Shown one piece after another: positions 22,540 to 34,646 of a stretch of DNA of 64,000 nucleotides. Position numbers and translations under genes: made by a program. Source of the DNA: Berberis thunbergii (lineage: Eukaryota; Streptophyta; Magnoliopsida; Ranunculales; Berberidaceae); NCBI GenBank assembly GCA_003290165.1, contig QNQO01000557.1, positions 124,001 through 188,000 of the forward strand, in the 5' to 3' direction. The stretch's first letter is position 1. Every line of letters starts with the position of its first letter. Under the pieces are notes generated by a model. It saw only the letters and a list, made by a program, of their open reading frames with translations. It was not told the origin of the DNA and ran no database searches.

Positions 22540-23900
22540 CCTAGAAAATCAAAATATGGTGACAATAAGGTCTCACAACAATGGAGATGCTATGAACCCT
22601 CGAACGCTCGAACTAGCAAAACACCACCCATTCTGGCACCACCTGGGAGGAACCTCTCAAACCCCCGTGCTCGTGGTAGCCATGGAAAACCCAAGGGTGG
22701 ATCTACTATCAACCTAGATGCAGCAAATCACACAAGCGATGAAGGCACTCAAACAGCGGAATCCTCCACCTGCAGAAGAAAATCGTGAGTAGTGAAGAGC
22801 CTAATCCCCATAAAGCTACAGAGAACACATTTAGGGGAGCCGCGTTGCCCTAACAACTTTTCAATGGACCAGAAGTGGAGAAGCGGCCAACAGAGACTCA
22901 GCATCAAGAGCTGATAAGCGCATCTCACACAATCCCATTCGGAACGAGGCCACAAACCCAAATGATTGTTTAATCTTGCGATCCCTCCGTTCATGGATCA
23001 TATCGTGGGCGAACCGTTGTCAAAAAAAGTACACACCATCGAAGCTGGAGTTTTATGACGGCATAGGAGACCTGTCCGATCACTTGCGTCACTTCCAACA
23101 CGTTATGGCACTCAAGGAACGGTCTGATGCAATAATGTGCCGATCAATCCTTGCCAGCCTGAAGACTTCAACGTTGACCTGATTCCACAGCTTCCCCCTA
23201 TGGTCTTTCGATTCATTCGGGACATGGGCAATGACATTCTTCACATGCTTCGTGGTAGCCAACGAATCAAAAAGGGCCCGTATTATCTACTGACCCTAAA
23301 GCAAAATCAGAATAAGATGTTTAGGGAATATGTCACTTGTTTCAATGATGAGTGACCCTCATCAACGGCTGTAGTGATGACACTACTGTCACAGCTTTCG
23401 CTTTGGTTCTGAGAAGAGGCAAGCTCTATGACTTCCTTACTCTGGAACCCCAACCTATATGCAGACTTGTTGATGAATGCCTAAAAATATATAACTTTAA
23501 ACGAGATGTGACCACCAAGAAGGAAGCGGAATTAAAGAAGAAATTCTCTGTCCCCAGGGACAAGAAAAGAGGGAAGAAAAAAAGGATGATGACGGGAAAC
23601 AAGAAGAAGTGCACCGACAGCAAAACTGACTCGGGTCGCACAAGGCAAGACAAAGCCTCTAATTATGTCGGATCCAAATTTGTCAATCCACTCAACACTA
23701 ATCTATTTGACATCCTTTATTCCATCAAGGATTGGGAAGAACTGAAATGGTCGCCTAAGCAACTAAGAGACATCGCTCAGCGCAAAAACAACAAATATTG
23801 CGCATACCACAAGGAAAGCGGACACGATAATGAGGATTGCAGAAACCTCAGAGAAGAAGTCGAATACTGGATCAGGAAAGCAAGCTCAATGAGTTCCTAG
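22540..23900 (+). pseudogene. gag of element C, frameshifted
   Basis: Core motif KKYTPSKLEFYDGIGDL then HLRHFQHVMALKERSD (22976-23182). After a frameshift come RFIRDMGNDILHMLRGSQ and MFREYVTCFNDE (23137-23355). The last open part (23352-23900) has CSDDTTVTAFALVLRRGKLY, a Lys-rich stretch, and the zinc-knuckle-like KYCAYHKESGHDNEDC (C-x2-H-x4-H-x4-C) followed by NLREEVEYWI. This C/H spacing is usual in Tat-type Gag. Confidence 0.85.
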
Positions 23901-24039
23901 GGTCGAGCAAAGGAAAGAACATACGCTTTCATGGAGATTGAAAAAGAAGCTCCTGACATCATTTATGTCCTCCATGGGCCGGTCTCGAAGGGAGTGATCT
24001 AACAGGTCTCGCAAAAGGACGTTGACCGAGATGCAGACA

Positions 24040-24545
24040 CCTTCTTAGTGTGAGGACCGACAGGTGCAACATGCACGAGTTCATAGCCTACTCCCACCAA
24101 AAGTTTACGGAAAGGGATCTTCTAGGGATACATTATCCTCTCAATGGAGCCCTAGTCATCTCCTTCCTCGTCACTAAGTGAGGGTAAAAAGGGCCTTGAT
24201 GGACAAAGGAAGCTCACTCAATGTCTTGCTTCTCAGCGCATTCTACAACATGCAACTGTAGTAAAATGACTTAGCCCCTACCACCCACCCCATGGTCGAA
24301 TTCAGTGGAGAGAAGTGTTTCCTCATCAGGAAGACCAATCTGATTGTGGAAGCGGGAGAGCCACAATTGCAGAAGTACCTTGTCCAAGAATTTATGGTGG
24401 TTCACACTCCGTCCACCTACAACATTATTCTGGGAAGGTCGTGGCTTCACCATATAGAAGCAGTAGTTTCCACTCTACACCATGCATAAAATATACAGCC
24501 AACTAGGCCCAAGGAACTATCCGAGGATATCAACATGCGGCAAGA
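24040..24545 (+). pseudogene. Aspartic protease of element C, broken
   Basis: Pieces of the Tat-type protease in order: KFTERDLLGIHYPLNGALVI (about 24099-24160), LMDKGSSLNVLLLSAFYNMQ (about 24200-24258; the D-x-G-S active-site pattern is kept) and MVVHTPSTYNIILGRSWLHH (about 24394-24453, the conserved ILGR-x-W-L). Stops and frame changes separate the first two pieces. Pol does not follow. Confidence 0.75.
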
Positions 24546-25020
24546 AACAACCATTATGCAGCCCTGAAACAACTGAATAGTTTCCAATTGTAGCTCAAGC
24601 TCGAGGAACAAGCATGTCAGGCACCAGGCCTAGACAAAATAGGACAATCACTTTGCAAGGGCAAAAGAGCCCCAACAACCAAAATGCATCCATGGGGAAA
24701 GCTAGAATTCAGAACTGGCACCCTAATCTTGACCAATAAAGAGCTAAGTAACAATACTTCTGCAAATGGGCACCTAGTCCAAGAGTTGTTAATCAGTAAG
24801 GGAACTGTCTGCCAGCACGAAGTCCACCATTCAGTAATTTTTCTTTAGCAAAACAAGACACTTATCTAGAGAGACTAAGAAATCCTAGCCAAAACCATAT
24901 GCGCCTACTTCAGTGTCGGGTTAGCTTAGTCCCTGCTCGGAGTTAAATTATTTGTTGCTTTGATTTTTTTTTATTTCAGTTTAGAAGAATTGTTCGTACC
25001 AGACACATTCCATAACTAAA
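24546..25020 (+). other. Region after protease in element C, nothing recognised
   Basis: About 470 bp where RT should begin. No RT motif is visible in any frame on either strand. Confidence 0.5.
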
Positions 25021-25027
25021 AATAGAT

Positions 25028-25818
25028 TTTATTGATTGCAATGAAAGTTATTACAAAGCTTGTCAGCCAACTAATATAGAAATTTATACACTACAAGTAT
25101 CTAAGTCTGACACAAGCATCTATCCACTGAAACAAGCGTAAAGATTTAGCTCTGACAATCTGCCTTCAAAAGATAAGGTGGTGAAAGTAGAGTGTCTAGA
25201 AAAGAAGCCAAAAGAGAGCGGTCATTTCATTGCTCCGTCGAATCACCTCACAGGATGATTTGATGGTAACAACACGAACTAGATTAGAATAAGGCAGAGG
25301 AGGATGACCCTCAAAAGGGGAGCGTCCGAGGTGTTGCTGAGTTAACGTCCCTAGAAAGAAGGTCGCATTCATCAGAGCTGCGCTCAGCCCACCGGCCTCC
25401 CGACTATAATGTCACACGTGAAGCCTAGTAGATACAGTGGAAACGACCGCCCTAAAACTAGCCAAGGGCATAATTTCCCAAACTAGGTGGTGCGAGAGAC
25501 CTTGTGAGCACCGGGTGATGGAAAATGGACCCGACCCCTGAGGTGAAGTCCATAACTCTTCTTCGTAATGTAAAAGGATATTATAAGATCTCATGGATCA
25601 ATCAGATGCCCAACCTGATCAGCTGGCATTGCCATAATAACAAATCTTATTAAGACTCATCGACGCAAATGTCAGAACATTAGAAGACTCCAATGAGGGA
25701 GATCTTCCTTTTGCCTTTGGAAAACCCAAAACATATTATCTGGTAAAATGCATTTGATTAACATGTTCTACTATTCTCATTGCAGTGATTGAACGCAGAA
25801 CGACCAACCTATATATAG
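25028..25818 (-). other. Antisense segment with TATA box and polyadenylation signal in element C
   Basis: On the minus strand, CTATATATAG (25818-25809) is followed about 780 bp downstream by AATAAA (25033-25028). The segment holds only a short open frame (25594-25412) without a recognised domain. Part of it (near 25220-25260, ATTGCTCCGTCGAATCAC) resembles element D near 63930 (ATTGCTCCGTCACATCAC), so it belongs to this family and is not a private insertion. It could be a non-coding or worn-out coding antisense transcript. Confidence 0.4.
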
Positions 25819-26229
25819 GTGTATGGTTATGAAGCAGCGCAGCCAACAGTTATATTAGCATTAAATCTCGTATAGGAAATAGAGAAGCAATTCCAATTGC
25901 AACTGCACGAGTCCACATACTTCGAATTAATGACCCTGCACACAGCCCCATTAAATTTGGGGAGTAACCGATACTGAAGTGTCTCGCAATATGCACCGTA
26001 CACCTGGCACGCTACTCTACAAAGATTTTTCTAATTGGGCCCTTCAACTAATGGGCCCAAGCTTATGCATTGCCATATTCGGCCCAACACTGTAAAAGTA
26101 CAAACAGCAAAGAAGCGCCTATGGAATAAGGAAAACGCTTGTAGAGTGTTATTAGTAAATCCAAGGCATCGACTCTATTTTTATTATGTTGTTGTTCATT
26201 AAAGCTAGTCAATCTATTATTAGTCTGAT

Positions 26230-27010
26230 CAATCGATTTGACTCTAGAATCAGACTGCTAGGTGAACTAAGTAAGTCAGGACACCCAAGTCATCTTACAT
26301 GCCCAAATATTATTCTAACCAAAGCTTAGTAAGCTTTGACTGATTGCAATAGCTTATGGTCCGCTCTAACACCTAGCCCGCCAAAACAGGACGATGATGG
26401 GTTAGAAAGTGGAACTTAGTTAGCGTTTTTAACACCTGACCGTGATGGCTTGTCAGGGACCATTTTCCAACTGTAGATAATTGTCGCCAAACCTAACCAA
26501 TGCTTAATCAGTTTTGACCTATGACGATAGCTTCTGAAACACTCTAACACCTAGTCCAACCAAAGCTTAGTCGGTTACGACCGATAACGATGGCTTCTAG
26601 TCTGCTCGAAGCCTAGTCCGCCAATAACTGATTACGATGGCTTCGAAAGTGGGAGTCTAGTCAAATCTTTTGACATCTGATTAAGATGGCTTGCTAGGGA
26701 TCACTACTCGTGCGTAGATAGTGATCGCCAATGAACTAGGCACGGATTCCGATGGCCTAGAAAGTGGGAGCTTAGTCAGCGCGACGACGAATGACCATGA
26801 TGGCTTGCTAGGGATCATTGGCCAACTACAGACAATGATTGCCAAACCCTGCCAAAGTTTAGTCAGAACGATTGACAATGATAACTTTTAGATTTCTCCA
26901 ATTCCTAGTCCGCCAAGAGCAGATCAAGATGGGAAGGAAAGTGGGAGTCTAGTCAGTGCCCTCGATGGCTGATCATGATGACTTGCCAGGGACCACCATG
27001 GTTACCAAAC
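26230..27010 (+). repeat. Degenerate tandem repeats of element C
   Basis: Recurring modules GAAAGTGGGAGTCTAGTCA, GATGGCTTGCTAGGGATCA, TAGATAGTGATCGCCA and CCTAGTCCGCCAA occur several times, with a longer period of very roughly 260 bp. The position between protease and antisense ORF matches the tandem repeats of A and B, but the sequence is unrelated. Confidence 0.65.
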
Positions 27011-27411
27011 CTGATTCCACAAATAGCAAGTAAAGACGAGTCAAAATTTCGGTCAGAGCTCTGGAAGCTCGACTTAGATAACTCGCGAAGACTATTGTCC
27101 GATCATATACAATGGTGCGCGTGTTGGGACCACAATTTGACTAATTCACTTCTAATAGCAATAACAATTGCTGGTTCAACATACAGCCAAGCCGCCAGAC
27201 AGAGGGTAAATTACACTCTTCAATCTCTAAAAGGATTCTGACTAGAATTGCACAAACTATAGTAACACAAGCAGTCAGAACTCTCACAAACAGATCAATC
27301 ATAAAGGTTCCTGGCCTAGCAGAACTGCTCGTCTGACAATTAATGTTGAAATAAGACAAAGTAGGTAAAAGCTAGCAGTAAAGCAAAGGAAAAATGAACA
27401 TGTGCAGAGTA

Positions 27412-28640
27412 TTATTCATTTGCAAGCCAAAAAGAAAATACAATAGAGTTGGACTTAGCAGGAGAAGAAGCAGGAGGCACATCTATACATGTTGCCTCTC
27501 GATCACCCTCATCAGGGTTGCCTTCTTCTTCAAACAGATCGGAGGCAACTCCAAACTCTGTGTATGCAATCTCTTTATAACAAGAGAGATCCCAGTAGGA
27601 ATGTTCCTCCTTCATCAAATGCAGCAGCCCCAACTTTTCGTGCACGACTCTTCTGAACTCAAACGTGCCTTGGGCCTTAAGAAGTTTTTCCTCATGCACC
27701 CTTGATTCAACAAGCTCCTGCCCCAGCTGCTCTAGTTTGCTCGATAGCATTCCAGTCTTGGATTGCTCGACACCCTGCTAATCATTGACATTACTGAGCT
27801 CATTTTGTGCCTAAAGGAGTTGATCTTCATCAGTCTGCACACTCTTGGCATTAAAATCAACGTCAGCCTCCAACTACTAACGTTGCACAATCCATTCATA
27901 CTCCTTTTTTACCCTTTCACCGTGTAGAGCTTGCAGTTCAGCCACAGACTCGTGGGCAAGCTGCAAGTCACAACGGAAAAGGTTCCATTCATTCTCAAAC
28001 TGATCCCTCACGGACATTGCCCCCGCTAGGTCAGACTCAAGCGTTTCCAAACAAACCTTCTGAGCTTCCGATCTTGTATACTAGGACTCCGCTCCAGCAT
28101 CTGAGTAAGCTTCAATTCCTTCAATGACTCAATCTCGTAGAGAGCATCAGAGATGATTTCTGCAAGTTTGCAAATACTCGCTCCATAGTATACACTCTCT
28201 CACGAGCAGCCTCAACTTCAGCTCTAGCTACGGCCACTTGATTCAGGTATGACATCCGCAACACGATATGTTTCTACCATTTATCCATATGTTCTCCTAA
28301 CGTCTCTCCCAATGGCACCGGAGAATAGTTCACTAGCCTGTCATTCCATCGGCTAATATGCTTCCTCGAAGCGTAAAAAATGCCAACATCTTGATTTCAA
28401 GCTTGGTTGCTCATCCTTATTACGTCTGGAGCAAACAGACTGATCTGTGCATCCAGATGGAGATCATTCGGGACCAGAATCACCCCAACACCACCCTTGA
28501 TTGTCTTTACTACATCAGGGCCCTCATCCACAGCTTTTTCGTTGCCCGCAACAATCAACTTTCTTTCACGCACTGATTCAACATCTGTTGTCGAGGAAAA
28601 GGGAAGCGCATTATTCATTGGATTCGTCGTCAATTCAATG
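27412..28640 (-). pseudogene. Antisense ORF (aORF) of element C, broken
   Basis: The minus strand holds an N-terminal piece (28633-28397: VRERKLIVAGNEKAVDEG...), the motif HISRWNDRLVNYSPVPLGET (near 28360-28300), corresponding in position to NEWHGRLVERILMPV in B, then Glu/Leu-rich helical sequence, and a C-terminal piece (27750-27412) with LEQLGQELVESRVHEEKLLK and an acidic tail (FEEEGNPDEGD). Coiled-coil character towards the C-terminus is shared with the B antisense ORF. Several stops interrupt the middle. Confidence 0.5.
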
Positions 28641-28760
28641 TGGGGACAGGAATGAGATGGAGGACAGTACGGGAGACGCAGAGGGGACCCTTCACCCTAA
28701 GGTCGACTATCGAACAACTCTTCAACAGGTTCATGATCCAAAAAAGGGCAGAGCTCAAAG

Positions 28761-29488
28761 TCTTTCATAAAAAAATGACAAGATGAAGCTTCCACGCCCA
28801 TCCTTTAATCAGCACCGTACACGTGTCATGATAATCTCATCAACTGAACAAAGTAGACGCGATTGCTCGCTCAATCCTGCAAGGCCCAAACAACACTAAG
28901 CCCAGTATTGACATGATCCAGAAGGTCGGACCCAAATTGCACTGCACCACTAAGTCCATACATCACGCAGTCAAGCCAAATACACGTAAGCCCTTCTAAG
29001 GCAAGAGTAAACTCTGATAAGGAAAGTATATAGGGCATCGACCCAAGACAGGCAGACTAACAATACATTGGTTTTGGACTATGAAACAAATACTAATGTA
29101 TAAGTCGAGCAAGGAAACTTCCTTGCATAGAGAACACTCGAAAAGGGAAACCTCTCCCACAAATCTAGGAACACAAGTCGTTTAAGGAAACTACCCTACA
29201 TGGACAGCTCCCAACTAGGAAAGGATCTCCAGCAAGATCTTTTTCCCTAAACTATGCCACCAAAGGCCTAGCCTAACAAGGACTGTCACACTATAAAGAA
29301 AGATAGGACCGATGAACTAAGGTATGCTACAGAAACCCAATTTATAGCTTTAAGCCTCTCCTAAGCCTTATCTAACTTAAGCGCGCATTAGAGTGCCATC
29401 AGCCGCCACACGGTGGTCTTTGACTCACGTGTGCTACTTGTGCAAGTCTAAGTAAAGGCGAAAAGGAGAACAGGAATCAACTACATCA
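28761..29488 (+). repeat. 3' LTR of element C
   Basis: Full-length LTR of the family. The start near 28761 was placed by similarity to element D (ACACGTGTCATGATAATCTC here, ACACATGTCATGATGATCTC in D). It ends CTACATCA at 29488. A TATA-like ACTATAAAGAAAG lies at about 29291. The 5' boundary is uncertain by some tens of bases. Confidence 0.7.
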
Positions 29489-30190
29489 GTTTTTATTGCA
29501 AAAACGCCATTTCGACGATGTCGAGTAAAAAACTTCAAAAGTCCTGGAATATGGATGCTTGGAGAGAATGTCCAAAATGTGTTTTTGAAATAAAAGCAAT
29601 TTGTTAAAAGTGTATATAAACATTAAAATTTGAAAGAAAAAAAAAGTTGAAAAATGCTAATAAAAGTTGCAAAAATGGACAAAGTCAGGTTTTCAGTCTA
29701 AACACAACGGATCCTTTAAGTTGGATTACTAAATTAGCCAGATCCCCGGCGTTTAGGCAGAAAACCAGACTCTGCCCAATTATCCAATTTTGTTTTTTGA
29801 TTTTTTTCTATTTATATGACTTATATACACTATGAAAAAATTTGTTTTTATTGCAAAAACACAATTTCGACCATGTCGAGTAGAAAACCAGATTTCAGAC
29901 GTCCCAAAATATGGATGCTCGTAAACAATGTCCAAAATGTGATTTGGCATAAAAGCAATTTGATTGTATATAAACCATACAAATAAAAAATAGAAAAATT
30001 TCTAATAAAAAACTTGAAAATGGACAGAGTAAGGTATTCTGTCCAAACGCAGCGGATCCTGCGAGTTGGACTACTGGATTCGCAGAATCCGCTCTGTTTT
30101 GACATAAAACTTGACAGCCAAATTTTGTCTATTTCGAATGATTTGCTATGATTTTGGATAATATGTCCATAATAAATATTAAAAGAATCA
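29489..30190. repeat. Two direct copies of an about 350-bp repeat
   Basis: GTTTTTATTGCAAAAAC begins copies at about 29489 and 29842. Both continue with TTTCGAC-ATGTCGAGTA, ATATGGATGCT and AATGTCCAAAATGTG, then a CAAACGC/CAAACAC-AGCGGATCCT region. No coding sequence or family was recognised. Confidence 0.65.
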
Positions 30191-30429
30191 TAATTCATTT
30201 CACTAACTAGAAATCATAACATCAATACCATAACACCAAGACCAAAATTAACTACTAGAAATTCATTTAATCAAGTATAAATCATTACATCAACACATCT
30301 TTCAATGTATACCTCATTAACTAAAAAATTAGCACTAAGACCAAAATTAAACAACAATCAAAATTGAACATCATATCCTCTTAGTTTTCCTTTTCTAGGT
30401 TGTAATGAAGTGATATTTCATGTCACTTA

Positions 30430-32900
30430 TTGGGTTCTAGCCTCACTTCATCTGCCACCTATTCTATCAACGCTTGCTTTACCACCACCCTTTCCTCTAC
30501 CAACCCCCATACCTTCCTCCACAATCACCACCACTACCCGTTCCATCTCCACCACCCTCCCTCTACCATCACCACCCCTTCCTCCACCATCACTACCACT
30601 AGATCCACAATAACCACCACCCCTTTCTCTACCACCACTTGGAGCACTATCACCACCTGCATGACCACCACCACCTGGAGCACAATTGGAGTACCACTGT
30701 CACCACCACCTGGACCACTCTGTTATTCTTCCAGTTGCTCTTCATCTTCCACAGACGCAGACATTTTTCTTAGCAGGTCACCTATTTTTTTTCATGGACA
30801 ACAACACTCCCTTGTCAATGTTCCCGCCTTGTTCATTAGAGGCTTCCACCAACTTAAGAGCCTCATAAAAAAAAGCTTGTTCTGCAAGGAAACTACTGAT
30901 CTTAGTCATGTAGCCTTCGAGAATAGATTACTAAATAAATAAAAAGGGTCGAGGATCCAATTGTTTTTAAAATTCTCCTAGTCCTCGATGGTTGGATGAA
31001 AAGATGGCTAATGTCATAAAACCACTCCAAGTATTCCTCGCTACAATCCCTTGGAAGCTTCACCAGTTCACCTTGGTTGACAGTTGACACGAGATGATTC
31101 TGGCAATTTTCAGTGACGACGACAAACATTTCGTGTTTGATCAAGTAGTTATAGCCAAATCGATCTTTATTCTTCATTTTGACTCGAATGGGAGGATTTG
31201 GAATGACATACACCCTTCTTATCTATCTCATCACTCTATCTAGGTGATATGGTTCTTCCGACGTCGGGGCATAACAAACAACCTTTGAACCATGTGATGC
31301 TATGAAGGGGAGTTTTTTCACGGATTTCACATAAGGATCCCAAATGACCTGACCATACAAAATGAAAATTAGTAAATTATGAAAAATGAAAAAAAAGTTA
31401 ATGGGAAAAGCGAGATGAGCTCAAACTTGTACTTTAAATAACCAAATTTTACCTCTTTAGGAGAGATATCATCGAGATGCTCCCTATGAGTCAGGATTTC
31501 TTCAGTCACGACCCCACTAAGTTTGGGGCAATCCGACTTAGCCATGGTTGGGAGATGCTAATTCTAAAGGCCATAGTGGTACCTCCAAAGCCTAAATTTA
31601 TCATATATCTAACCATATAAATAAATCAAATTAATTAGTTAAATATCTTAAACACTAAAAGGGTAAATAACTGAACAATGAAGTCTAAATATACCTCCAA
31701 AAGCGGCATACATCTAGATATTTGCTTTGTACCCGCTCTGCTAGCACAACCCAATTGACGATACAATAACTCCAAAGTACCTATGCTCTATGCAAACTTT
31801 CCCAACATCATCCACGTTTATCAACAAGTTCAAATATCCAATGCCAAACCTTTGTTCCAGACTTATCGGCAAAGTTAGTCATCCCGTAAATAAATAACAA
31901 GTAACCCCTAACAACTTGTTTTTCTTTTGAAAAGAATCAGTTGGATTCGCTTTTTTCAAAACAATTGTCCTTAATAAACTTCATATCCACAAAACCAAGA
32001 TTCTTCTTGACAATGCTTTTGTATTTCACTCTTTTTAATCCCCAAGCCATTCGCCAAACAGATTCACACATCCCTCCGACTTCATTTGATTTTTTTTTCA
32101 CAATAACCGGCCTTACCAACTATTGGAAACTGAGTGATAGATAGACGTCATCGATTGTGGTGTCTTCTCTCCAAAACGGAGGTGAAAATGTGTTGGTCTC
32201 AAGTTGTCAGCGCTCGACGAAAGCATAGATGGTCTCCCTGTCCACATGATCCTTGCAATAGCGACCAAAGGACAAAGACCATACTTATATAACATTGACC
32301 TTATTTTTCTTAGTTCCTTACTCAACTTCCAAACTAAAAAATTCTTATATTGATATTGACATCTCAATTCGCCTCTTTCCTAAATACAATAAGCAATGAG
32401 AAAAATAGTCATTGTCCAAATAATATAAAAACAATAAATTTAACATATTTTAGAACTCACAAATATTATAATTAACTCTTCACCCACCAAAATAGGCCGA
32501 GAAGCATGACATCATATTCGTTTACTATGGGAGCCATCTTTGGGACCCCTGGATATATACAAAACTTTGTTATGTTCTTCATCTTCATCAGTATCGGGTT
32601 CAATAGAAATTATTGGTCCCTCTTCATTCCAAACCTCGTCATCATCATTAGCCTCCTGGTCATCCTCACCCTCCTCATCTCACGCCTCCTCATCCTTATC
32701 CCTTCACCCTCCTCATCCCCTTCACCCTCTTCCAAACTCCTCTGCCTCCTCCACCTACTCACCCTCATTTATAACACCCTCACCAACCACACCACCTTAA
32801 CTTTGTGATTGGGCTTCACTTTATGATAGTATTAAGAGTATCATCACTTCTTCTACCTCAATCAAAATTACTCCCCATTTCAATCCATTCTCCTCTTTAT
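30430..32900 (-). pseudogene. Plant mobile domain (PMD/MAIN-like) gene, decayed
   Basis: On the minus strand: an acidic N-terminal region (DEEGEDDQEANDDDEVWNEE, about 32690-32620); THFHLRFGEKT (about 32200-32160), like the PMD signature THTFHLPFGE; then VGGMCESVWRMAWGLKRVKY (about 32070-32010). After putative introns come VIWDPYVKSV (about 31360-31325), EPYHLDRVMR (about 31245-31215) and KLPRDCSEEYLEWFYDISH (about 31060-31000). A Gly/Ser-rich tail is encoded around 30720-30500. A TAG follows DRVMR. PMD proteins occur as host genes and inside Mutator-like elements. I cannot tell which applies, though Mutator-like TIR sequence may lie at 33570-33705. Confidence 0.65.
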
Positions 32901-33569
32901 TTTATCTTCTTTTTTCCCTCCGTTCTTGCATTTTTCTATTTTTTCTCCTTCGTGTTTTCTGTATTCTTTCTTGCAATGATTTTTTATTAGAGATAATCAT
33001 TATTCATCAATGAGGTGATGACCTCACTATTATCACTACCACCACCATCAATCAAAGAAGATGCAACGTCTTTGTTAATCTTTACTATTCTAAACATTAA
33101 AAAATGATACAGTTCATCATTTTGGGCCATAATAAGTGAACAAATCCAATCGCACAAATGAGGGCAAAATTAGGGTCGATGGAGATTTAGGGTTCAAAAT
33201 TACGTGAGTTTGTGGATTTGGTTGAATGCACAAAATTGATGTAGATGAACCACCACAGCAGAACACAACAAGCAAGGAAGATGAAGAAGCACATATCGCA
33301 CAGCTTCAGTCACACAATCGAAGCAAAATGCAACCAAATTGCACCAAATCCAACAACAAAATGCACACCTAATCGTACACTAATCACAGCTTCACACCCA
33401 AAACAGTGAGTAGAAAAATAGAGTAGTAGGAGTGAGAGTAGAGAGAGTTGAGTAGCAGGAGTAAGAAAAGAGAATAAAGGGAAAATAATAGAGTAATGGA
33501 AGGAAGGGAATGGGAGGGAAGATTTAAAGTTGGGGTGAGAGTTGTTCATCAAAGAGGGAGGGAGAAATG

Positions 33570-33705
33570 TTTTGATTCAGAAGTTTATATTGTGGCGTGT
33601 TTCAGTACTTGGTGATGTGCTTTAGAAAGGTGGTGGTGTTCTTCAGAAAGTAGGCGTGGTGGTGGTCCTTCAACAAAAACTGGTGGGTGTCAAAAAGTTG
33701 CCACC
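33570..33705. mobile_element. Possible Mutator-like terminal sequence
   Basis: Read in reverse from 33705: GGCAACTTTTTGACACCCAC, then repeated ACCACCACC motifs. This resembles the end of the Mutator MITE at 20412 (GGCAACGACTACTCCACACC). No partner end and no 9-bp duplication were found, so the link to the PMD gene is only suggested. Confidence 0.25.
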
Positions 33706-34220
33706 TTTATTTTCTCATTGCATTGATTATTTTTGCTTCTGCAAGTTTGCTTGGCTTAACTTCTTTATAAAGGTTGCATTTTTTTTACCTTTATGGAACC
33801 CTTATCCAATCCACCAAAAAAATGAAATAATAATTTATTTTTAAACATTATGTAATTCCTAAACTATTATTTTATTCACTACCAAATTATTGGGTAGAGT
33901 AAGCAAGCAAAGGTAATTAATAGTTAATGTTGATATTACTTGTGGTGGGCAGCTAAGCTAAATTAGAGCATGGCGGGTTGTGGATGTTATGAAGTTGGAC
34001 TTGATCCAAAGGTGGAGTCATGTTGATTTGTGTGAACAGCAATGTAAAAGGCTATATGGTCTTCATGGAATTTGCCAATTAAAAAAATCTCAATGAATAC
34101 CAGTAAACTTGTGTTTATGTCCATTTAAGGGTTGTGTTTGGTTATTAAATTATTGTTGACCTCATTTTTATTTAATTAATTAATTAACTGTGAGATGTAT
34201 TTTAAGAAAAAAATTCCCTT
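33706..34220. other. Unassigned AT-rich spacer
   Basis: Nothing recognisable on either strand up to the CACTA end. Confidence 0.4.
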
Positions 34221-34239
34221 CACTACACCAAAAATGGCC

Positions 34240-34613
34240 ATTAGCAACGGTTTTAAACCGTGGGGGTAACCCATTGGCACGGTTTAGAACCGTGGGCTGT
34301 AGAGGGGTCGCTAAATCCCTAGTAACGGCTAAAAAACCGTGGCTAAAATATTAGCAACGGTTTTATCTCGAGGACGGTTTGATGATTAGCCACGGATATA
34401 AACCGTTGCCAAAATCTTATCAATGGTTCTAAGCCGTGGGCAGGAGTACCCACGGCTTAAAAACCATTGCAAGTTAGCCACGGTTTTAAGCCGTTGCAAT
34501 AGCTTTAGCCAACGGTTTTAAGCCGTGGCTACTACTGCCCACGGTTATAAGCCGTGGCAAGGTAGCCACGGTTTTTAGCCGTTACAATAGTTAGCCACGG
34601 TTTAAAACCGTGG

Positions 34614-34620
<7 letters not shown>
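34240..34620. repeat. Left subterminal repeat array of the CACTA element
   Basis: About a dozen copies of a near-palindromic motif such as AGCCACGGTTTTAAGCCGTTG, spaced by a few to about 20 bases. These are the presumed transposase-binding sites. The array ends in a T run (34618-34646). Confidence 0.85.

Positions 34621-34646
<26 letters not shown>

Larger units (their letters stand above)
22005..29488 (+). mobile_element. Element C: LTR retrotransposon with gag-protease, antisense units, no RT or IN
   Basis: Matching LTR sequences lie at 22005-22487 (5' LTR, truncated at its left) and about 28761-29488. Between them are a broken gag, a protease domain, an antisense segment with TATA and AATAAA (25818-25028), tandem repeats (26230-27010) and an antisense ORF with coiled-coil character (28640-27412). 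RT, RNase H and integrase motifs are absent. Gag/PR motifs are of Tat type. Element D has a similar LTR and gag, so C and D form a second family beside A/B. Confidence 0.8.

Noticed and set aside
30410..30720. Pro/Thr-rich protein on the plus strand (CCACCA repeats)
   Set aside because: The minus strand gives a Gly/Ser-rich tail continuous with the plant mobile domain gene; the plus frame has no other support.
32506..32810. Hydrophobic plus-strand protein rich in Leu/Ser
   Set aside because: It is the complement of the acidic N-terminal region of the decayed PMD gene.
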